Assembly: GCF_002575655.3 (NCBI RefSeq)
Contig: NC_053041.3
Location: 370,929,054 to 370,993,053 of the forward strand
Length of the DNA: 64,000 nucleotides
Origin: Aegilops tauschii subsp. strangulata
Lineage: Eukaryota > Streptophyta > Magnoliopsida > Poales > Poaceae
Direction of reading: 5' to 3'
Shown here: positions 57,011-64,000 of the stretch, in pieces
How the letters are laid out: the number at the start of each line of letters is the position of its first letter
Numbering within the stretch: the stretch's first letter is position 1
Position numbers and translations under genes: made by a program
The notes under the pieces: model-generated
Databases searched by the model: none
What the model was told of the DNA's origin: nothing
Seen by the model: only the letters and a program-made list of their open reading frames with translations

Positions 57011-59155
57011 AACTACTACATGGGACCAGATGGCTACTACTAATGGTGATTACCAAGCTAGGCCAAAAGCCTAAGCTTGGGGGAGTACGTATTTCCACCG
57101 ACATTATATTCATGTTCACACATTTCACTCTAGTTGTTGGTGTCAACACTTTTTCATTGTATTATCCATGTTAGATTTATTTTCCCGCTTTCTTCTTGTT
57201 TGTTTGAAAAACTTTGAGAAAATCCAAAATTATTTCTTGCTTCTTTTCGATTTTTCTTTCTAGTTTAATTAGTTATAGCATTGAAAGAAAACCCAAAAAG
57301 ATTTCTCGATTCTTCTTTTGCTTGTTGGGAGCTTTCCCGTGTAAATAGTTTTTCTCATTTTTTTCCCTTCTTTAATTTGCTTTCTTTAAGAAAAACTCAA
57401 AACTCAAAAAATATTTTGGTGTGTTTCTCTGAAGTTCTTTCCTTTGTATTGAGTCATACCAAGGAGAAGACGACGATGAAAATGTTGTGTGGCTCTCATA
57501 TGCACTATTGTTGATCTAACAAAGGGCCCAAATTACCTTGTCTTCTCCTTTTGAATAAAATGCTTGTAGATTCCAGCTTAGTCCACGACACTCTTGCACT
57601 ATTATTATTTTCATATCATTCGGTCGTGCAAGTGAAAGGCAATAATGACGATATTTGATGAATTGACCGTGGCAGAGAGAAGCGGGTATGAACTCAACTT
57701 GTTTTTGTTTTTATAAATATGTTTAACCTAGTATCCATGATTCAACACATTATGATCAAACATGTTTGCAATGACAATTACATATTAGTTTCTCATGCCA
57801 TGCTTAAGTAGCTAGGAGTGGGTAATGATTTGTCTTGGATGTCAACATGCATTAAAATGATTGTGATATAGTATGATGATATGATATCCTCCTCTGAATG
57901 TTTCAAGTGGCTTGACTTGGCACATGTTCATGCATGTAGTTGAATCAAAACCAACATAGCCTCTATGATATTTATATTCATGGTGTTCATATCCTACTCA
58001 TGCTAGTATTCAATGTTAATTATGCATAACGCATGTTCATGACCGCTTTCGCTCTCTAGCTGGCCACTTCTCAATCTATTTAATAGCCTTCACCTGTACT
58101 AAGCGGAAACACTGCTTGTGCATCAAAATCCTTAAACCTAAGTTGTTCCACATGAGTCCACTATATCTACCTATATGAGGTATTACCCTACCGTTCCAAG
58201 TAAATTTGCATGTGCCACTTCTAAAATTTCAAATGAACATCTGTTTTGTGTGCCTGGACCGCTCATGGAGCGACAGGGGGCGGTCATTATCTTCCATGCT
58301 AAGTGGGTTATTCTCATGATGAGTGTTTATTCACTCGTCCTTGCACGAGAGGGGCGGCAGTAGGGATGCCCAGTCCCGAAATAAAAATTGCAAATAATTA
58401 AACAAAACTCCCCCAGGGATGCTGTTTGTATGGACGGTACCCGTGGATTTGGCTAGCCATGGATTGTGTTTGTTGGTGGAGGGGGAGTAAACCTTTACTT
58501 ATACCGCTTGGGAACTGCCGCTAATGTATTTACCATGGAAGATATTGATAACTCTTGGTCATAACGTTGATAGGAAGGGTGCACCTCCCAAAATTTTATT
58601 TATCTCTGATTTAAGCTTTGAGCTCTGGCACCTCCGCAAATCCTACTTTCCTCTGTGTAGGGACTATCTATTTAATTTTAAGTTGAGTCATCACCTTCTC
58701 AAACAAGTGCCAGACATGAGAGCACTATTGTCATCCTTATGCATTGTGTATAGTTAATGTTGAATGCATCATGGCTGGATCTTTTCTACCATGAATTACA
58801 ATGTTTAGTCGCTGCTTGAACTTTGGAGGTGCCCTGCATTTATGTTTTGCGGTCTCAGAAAGGGCTAGCGAGATACCACTGTTGTTATATTATATCATGA
58901 TTGTTTTGACAAAGTGTTTGCATTTGGGATATTTTATTATTGCTCGCTAGTTGCTTATGCCATTGATATGAGTTAATATAATGTTTAAGATTTATTGTTG
59001 ACATGGTTAGTCATGATCTTTGCTGAAAACCTAGGTGCTAGTTAATCATATATATGTAAACAAGAACAAAAGAGTTTGTAAAAGTTTTTCTTTATCACTT
59101 TCTGTTTGTCAACTGAATTGCTTGAGGACAAGCGATGGGTTAAGCTTGGGGGAGT
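57011..59155 (+). other. Non-coding 3' region of G with two polypurine-tract-like motifs
   Basis: No frame above about 80 codons. The motif taagcttgggggagt occurs twice, near 57072 and at 59141-59155. Only the second is adjacent to the LTR and can serve as the plus-strand primer. The rest is T-rich and non-coding. Confidence 0.7.
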
Positions 59156-59833
59156 TGATATGTCTCCATCGTATCTACTTTTCCTAACACTTTTGCTCTT
59201 GTTTTGGACTCTAATTTGCATGATTTGAATGAAACTAACCCGGACTGACGATGTTTTCAGCTGAACTACCATGGTGTTGTTTTTGTGTAGAAATAAAAGT
59301 TCTTGGAATTGGACGAAACTTTTTGGAGAATTATTTCAGAATATACAAAAAATATTGGAACCAAGAACCACCGGAGGGGGTGCCCTGGCTGGCCATAAGA
59401 CAGCAGGGCGCGCCACCCCCCAAGGCGCGCCCTGTTGGGTTGTGGGCCCCTCGGGGCTCCGCTGACCCTAATTCCAACACTATAAATTCCTATTTTTGGA
59501 GCAAAAATAAGAGAGGAAGTTTCATCGCGTTTCACGATACAGAGCCGCCACCACCTCCTGTTCTTCATCGGGAGGCCAGATCTAGAGCCCGTTTGGGGCT
59601 CCGGAGAGGGGAATCTTTGGTCTTCGTCAATACCAATTCCATGATGCTCCCCACTGGGAGTGAGTAATTCCTTCGTAGGCTCGCTGGTCGGTGAGGAGTT
59701 GGATGAGATTCATCATGTAAGAGAAAGTTTCGTTAGGGCTTGATCCCTAGTATCCACTATGTTCTGAGATTGATGTTGCTATGACTTTGCCATGCTTAAT
59801 GCTTGTCACTAGGGTCTGAGTGCCATGACTTCA
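59156..59833 (+). repeat. 3' LTR of G, truncated by H
   Basis: It starts tgatatgtctccatcg directly after a purine tract (aagcttgggggagt, 59142-59155). It matches 17544-18003 and then 43008 onward until 'catgacttca' at 59833, where H begins. The remainder should reappear beyond H outside the window. Confidence 0.85.
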
Positions 59834-61500
59834 TGTAGGATCGAAAGTATGTCTAGAGGGGGGGTGATTAGACTACTTGACCAAATAAAAATCAAGCCTT
59901 TTCCTAATTTTAAGTCTTGGCAGATTTTAGCAACTTAGCTCAAGTCAAGCAATCAACCTACCCATGCAAGTCTAAGAGTATAGCAGTGGAATGTAAACAT
60001 TGCACATGAAGGTAAAGGGAGGAGTTTGGAGGGAGCAAACGCAATATAGACACGGAGATTTTTGGCGTGGTTCCGATAGGTGGTGCTATCGTACATCCAC
60101 GTTGATGGAGACTTCAACCCATGAAGGGTAACGGTTGCGTGAGTCCACGGAGGGCTCCACCCATGAAGGGTCCATGAAGAAGCAACCTTGTCTATCCCAC
60201 CATGGCCATCGCCCACGAAGGACTTGCCTCACTAGGGTAGATCTTCACGAAGTAGGCGATCTCCTTGCCCGTACAAACTCCTTGGTTCAACTCCACAATC
60301 TTGACGGAGGCTCCCAAGTGACACCTAACCAATCTAGGAGACACCACTCTCCAAAAGGTAATAGATGGTGTGTTGATGATGAACTCCTTGCTCTTGTGCT
60401 TCAAATGATAGTCTCCCCAACACTCAACTCTCTCACACAGATTTGGATTTGGTGGAAAGATGATTTGAGTGGAAAGCAACTTGGAGAAGGCTAGAGATCA
60501 AGATTTATGTGGTTGGAATGGAATATCTTGACCTCAACACATGAGTAGGTGGTTCTCTCTCAGAAATTTATGCTGGAAGTGTAGGCATGTTCTGATGGAT
60601 CTCCTCGTGAATGAAGAGTGGGTGGAGGGGTATATATAGCCTCCACACAAAATCTAACCGTTACACACAATTTACCAAACTCGGTGGGATCGAATCAGAA
60701 AACTCGGTCAGACCGATTCAGTTCAAAATATGGACGTTAGGCTTTTCGGTGGGACCGACATGTCAACTCGGTGGGACCGATTTCATTAGGGTTAGGTCAT
60801 AACGTAATCTCGGTGAGACCGGTTACACAAACTCGGTGAGACCGATTTTGGTAATAAGCTAACCAGAGAGTTGGTCAGGCAAACTCGGTGGGACCGATTC
60901 GCTCATCTCGGTGAGACCGAAACGTTATGAAGGGGAAACAGAGAGTTTGCATTGTGAACTCGGTGGGACCGATCGATCATCTCGGTTGGACCGAAACGTT
61001 ACGAAGGGAAACAGAGAGTATGCGATCCCATCTCGGTGAGACTTAGATCCCTATCGGTGAGACCGAAGTGACTAGGGTTTGTGGCAGTGGCTATGTCAAG
61101 TGAACTCAGTGGCGCCGGATAGAATGTTTCGGTGGGGCCGAGTTTGACTTTTGGTTTGAGACATATGTGGATATGAGAAAGTGGTTGAGGGTTTTTGGAG
61201 CATATCACTAAGCATTTTGAGCAAGCAACCCATTAAGCAACACCTCATCCCCTTTTAATAGTATTGGCTTTTCCTATGGACTCAATGTGATCTTGGATCA
61301 CTAAAAGTAAAATGTAGAGTCTTGAGCTTTAGAGCTTGAGCCAATCTTTTGTCCTTAGCATTTTGAGGGGTCGACATTCCTGATCCATGTCATGCCAATC
61401 ATTGAGCTTTCTTGAAATATTTATCTTGAAATAGCATTAGCTCAATGGGCTATATGTTGTTAATAATTACCAAAACCACCCAGGGATAGTTGCACTTTCA
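59834..61500 (-). repeat. 3' LTR of H
   Basis: A 1667-bp segment with sense start TGAAAGTGCAAC and end GATCCTACA. In sense order it has U3 with a palindrome array (60681-61141), then a TATA box (tatatata, about 60630), then R/U5. The open frames on both strands (for example 60135-60494) are LTR text shared by many copies of this family as I recall it. Confidence 0.8.
60681..61141 (-). repeat. Palindrome array TCGGT-NNN-ACCGA in H LTR
   Basis: About fourteen units of tcggtgggaccga or tcggtgagaccga, at irregular spacing of roughly 20-60 bp. Each arm is the reverse complement of the other. Some units have point changes. They lie upstream of the TATA box. Confidence 0.85.
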
Positions 61501-61514
61501 ATCTCCCCCTTTTT
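61501..61514 (-). other. Polypurine tract of H
   Basis: Sense aaaaagggggagat abuts the LTR start. Similar tracts lie upstream at about 61605-61618 (tttagggggagctc in sense) and 61955-61969 (ccaaagggggagaaa in sense). Confidence 0.8.
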
Positions 61515-62015
61515 GGTAATTGATGACAACATATAGATCAAAGCTTCGACTGATGATAATAAGATTGAAATACATCGTCGCTTTGAGAAGTATGTGATAA
61601 GCAAGAGCTCCCCCTAAATTTGTGCATTATTTAAGATTTGCTTTTGAATGCAAATGCACAATCGATTAGGATCATGGGTTACTCTTCTATGTCACATACA
61701 TCTTGGTGGAGCGCTCAAAATTATAGAAATTAAAAGCATGCACTCATCACCAAGCAAAGTGAATGATCATATATGGGATATAAGAGATAATATCATCCAA
61801 GAAAGCATTAAAGTAGCATATGATCAAACACATGATCATACAAGTATCTCACACACACACATAGAGTATCAAACAAGCACACAATAAAGTTCAACAAAAT
61901 AGCAGGAGAGACAAAGAAGCAAAACACTCTCTCTCGAAGCCTGCGATCTATACATTTCTCCCCCTTTGGAAACAAGTTACCAAAAAGTTCGAAAATGCAT
62001 AGTGCTATGCGTCTG

Positions 62016-63983
62016 TCAGGCTTGGTCTTCGGGAGGTGGTGTAGAGAGAACTCCAAGGACGAAGGCATCAGTTGATGTAGTTGGAGCTGGTGGAGTGGCT
62101 GCTGGAGGTGGCACTGAAGTTGTAGCTGCTGGTGCTGACGATGTAGCTCTAGTATCTGGTACTGGCACTGCAGCAGAGCTCTGACCGCTAGGCACTCTGC
62201 GAAAAGCATCTGTAGTAGCCTTCCCCTTCTTCTCTTCTGCTTCCTCCTGGAGCTGCTCAACTGCAGTTTGAATCTCAGTGACTTCCAGATCAAGTTCATA
62301 AAACTTGGTCTTTATGATCCTCTCCAAGCTCTCCTGATTCTGAGTCAAGATGGCCAAGCCCTTCTCAATCCTCAATGTAGCTTGAATCAGATAGGCTAGT
62401 TGATCTTGTTTGCTCTTCAGGAACACTTCAGATGCCTCCTCAATACTTGGCATCTTTGCAGCTTTCTCTGCCTTTGCCTTTGCTAGGTTCATCCTCATTC
62501 ATCACAACTGTGTTGTCTTCAAAATCTGGGTGCAAGGGTAAATGCTCCTTGTACAACAAGTAAGTCCGTGTGCCTATCTTTGAGTTGATGAGCACCTGAA
62601 TATGTGGAGCATACCCACAAGATCTTTTCTGGTCAGCAGCTGTCCTCTTGATTGTCTCAACAATCAGACTCATGACCTTGAATTTTTTAGGAACATCACA
62701 GATTTGCAGCAAGTTGATGGAATGCCCTCTAATCATCTTGTGATCTCCAGATTTGGGTAACAAGGTATGCCCTAAGATGGTGTTGATAGTAGGCAGACCA
62801 GACAACAAATAGTGTACAGATCCAAACTTGTGTCTCTCCAAAGCCTTGTCTGGGATCTCCTTGTACATATTTGCCATGGAATTGTGGTCTTTCTTCTTCT
62901 TGGCATACACATCCAAATCATCCTCATGTTCTTCTGGAGCATTGATCAACTTGGCCCATTCTTCAACAGTTGATTGGTACCTTGTACCTTCAGACATCCA
63001 TACTATCCTTCCATCACGATAGAAATGAGCAGTGGAGTAGAATTGCATGATTAGCTCATCATTCCATTTAGTGAGCTTCTGTCCAACAAACTTGTCAACT
63101 CCACAAGCTTTGAAGCTTTCATGTACACCTGGGAAGTGATCTTCATTCTCATCAATATATTCCCAATCAACCCACTTCATATCACAGACAATTGGCTTCT
63201 TGTCAAGTAGAATAGTCTCATAGAAATCTTGTTGTTCTTTGGTGTGGAACCTGTAGTCCACAGCAGTTCTCCTTCTCACAGCATATGGATCAGACTGTCT
63301 CCAAAGTCTCAATCCAGCATCTTTCCTGATGTGCATGTCCTCAGCCACTGGATGAGTGTCATTGTGGTCTAGAATCTTTGGCTTCAGCTTTCTTAGCACA
63401 TGGGCTCATCATCTTCTTCTTCAACCTCAGGCACTGGGGCCTTGTTCTTCTCTTCAGCTGGGATGTTTCTGGTGCTTCTCTTGGGTTTAGAAGGCTTCTG
63501 AGCTTGAGCTGTTGCTTTGGGAGCAGTTTTGGGCTTTGATGTTGCAGCCCCTGACTTGATAGCATCTCCCATAAGCTTCTGAGACTTGGGTGGTGGTGCA
63601 GCATCCTCTTCCTCTTCCTCTTCTTCATCAGAATCTCTCACCATGGTTGATTTTCCAAGAACTTTTGTTGTTGTGGTTCTTGCCCTTTTCTTTTTCTTGC
63701 CACCAGCCACATCATCATTTGATTGTTCTATTGTGAACTGCATGGTTTCTCCTGTTGGAACTTTCCTTGGCTTGGAAGTTTCATGAGTGGAGGATCTGGC
63801 TTTTGACATTGGAACTCTCTTTGCAGGTGCTTTGTGCATACCAGGCTTGGTTGCAGCAGCAGTGCCATATTCCTTCTTCAGCACTTTCTTCCTTGAGGTG
63901 GCCTCATCCTCAATAGCCACATAGTCCTCATCCTCTGAATCTGAGGTTCTATTCTTCCTTGTTCTAGTGGCCGCCTTGGGCAA
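62016..63983 (-). pseudogene. Extra ORF of H in the env position (putative plant transposon protein)
   Basis: Three minus-strand frames (63393-63983, 62440-63399 and 62016-62498) join into one ORF of roughly 650 codons, with one shift at about 63393-63399 and another at about 62440-62498. The N-terminal 190 residues are charged and low-complexity (Lys/Arg runs, a run of eight Glu, Ser/Pro). The middle is globular (DFYETILLDKKPIVCDMKWVDWEYIDENEDHFPGVHESF ... FYSTAHFYRDGRIVWMSEGTRY) and resembles the 'putative plant transposon protein' family from memory. The C-terminal part is a coiled coil (LESLERIIKTKFYELDLEVTEI) followed by an Ala/Pro/Thr-rich tail. I see no signal peptide or membrane segment, so an envelope role is not supported. 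The 5' start may lie beyond the window. Confidence 0.65.
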
Positions 63984-64000
63984 GTTACTTGGAATGCTCC

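Larger units (their letters stand above)
17544..59833 (+). mobile_element. Element G: large Gypsy-type LTR retrotransposon hosting F and I, cut by H
   Basis: The 5' LTR is 17544-18003 plus 43008-43934, the primer site is 43946-43963, the internal region runs to 59155 and the 3' LTR starts at 59156. G carries degraded gag, a protease, and a separate spliced 3' gene with its own U3-like promoter. There is no RT or integrase. Insertions are F in the 5' LTR (TSD gaatc), I in the 3' gene (TSD cacag) and H in the 3' LTR (break after 59833). Removing the insertions gives a continuous element of roughly 8 kb. G shares the LTR tip TGATACGTCTCC and a tRNA-Asp-type primer site with A/E, but the rest of its LTR differs, so it is a related but distinct family. 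Confidence 0.85.
59834..64000 (-). mobile_element. Element H: Sirevirus-like Copia element, 3' part
   Basis: Minus orientation. The 3' LTR is 59834-61500, preceded in sense by a polypurine tract (61501-61514) and by an extra ORF in the env position that runs off the right edge. Three traits match Sireviruses (known from maize and other plants): multiple polypurine-tract-like motifs upstream of the LTR, an array of short palindromes in U3, and an ORF between pol and the LTR. No pol lies within the window, so Copia membership is inferred. It cut the 3' LTR of G; the left duplication would be cttca (59829-59833). In Triticeae, Maximus is such an element (name unverified). Confidence 0.7.

Noticed and set aside
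60681..61141. Regularly repeated units that could suggest a CRISPR array
   Set aside because: Units are short palindromes with irregular, non-unique spacing inside a plant LTR. No cas genes are present.
62016..63983. Envelope protein in H
   Set aside because: It is in the env position, but no signal peptide, transmembrane segment or glycoprotein-like Cys pattern is seen. Described as an ORF of unknown function instead.

Overview
This window is a block of nested transposable elements from a large, repeat-rich grass genome. The LTR families point to a Triticeae cereal (wheat, Aegilops or a relative): Gypsy LTRs starting TGATACGTCTCC with tRNA-Asp primer sites, a Copia element of BARE1/Angela-like layout, a Stowaway MITE with CTCCCTCC ends, and a Sirevirus-like Copia element. 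I found no convincing host gene, tRNA or rRNA gene, and nothing bacterial. The species assignment and any family names are from memory and unverified; the structures below were read from the sequence.

Left block (1-14216). Element A (1-2327, minus) is the 5' part of a Gypsy element running off the left edge. It lies in a D-family-like LTR, C (2328-2996). C abuts element B (2997-14216), a Gypsy-type element with a plus-strand LTR and a spliced gene on the opposite strand. Element E (4255-11566, same family as A, TSD ctacc) is inserted in that antisense gene. Next comes an unclassified stretch (14217-17067) with a Stowaway MITE (16574-16829), then a Harbinger-like terminus (17068-17543).

Central and right block (17544-64000). 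Element G is the host of the rest. Its 5' LTR (17544-18003 plus 43008-43934) is split by element F (18004-43007, TSD gaatc). F's own 5' LTR is split by Gypsy element D (18214-33136), the only Gypsy here with gag-PR-RT-RH-IN remains. D carries a reverse-oriented LINE (20651-27780) in its leader. F's 3' LTR is split by a 2.85-kb mini-retroelement, J (39262-42112, TSD gccac). Inside G, a Copia element I (48037-56558, TSD cacag) splits G's 3' gene. G's 3' LTR is cut at 59833 by a minus-strand Sirevirus-like element, H (59834 to the right edge).

Order of events from nesting: G, then F, then D and J, then the LINE into D. I and H entered G independently. E entered B, and A entered C. By eye, the I LTRs differ at about 9 of 1716 positions and the J LTRs at about 14 of 867, so both are young. 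The E LTRs differ by several percent and are older.

Most LTR elements here are non-autonomous. E, G and J keep gag/protease pieces but no RT or integrase. F, and the visible part of B, carry only an antisense multi-exon gene. I has a broken pol, and D has lost its RT catalytic core. The most interesting points are an LTR-U3-like promoter copy inside G ahead of a spliced 3' gene, the antisense gene as sole cargo of F, the protease-only element J, and D sitting inside a palindrome without a target-site duplication.
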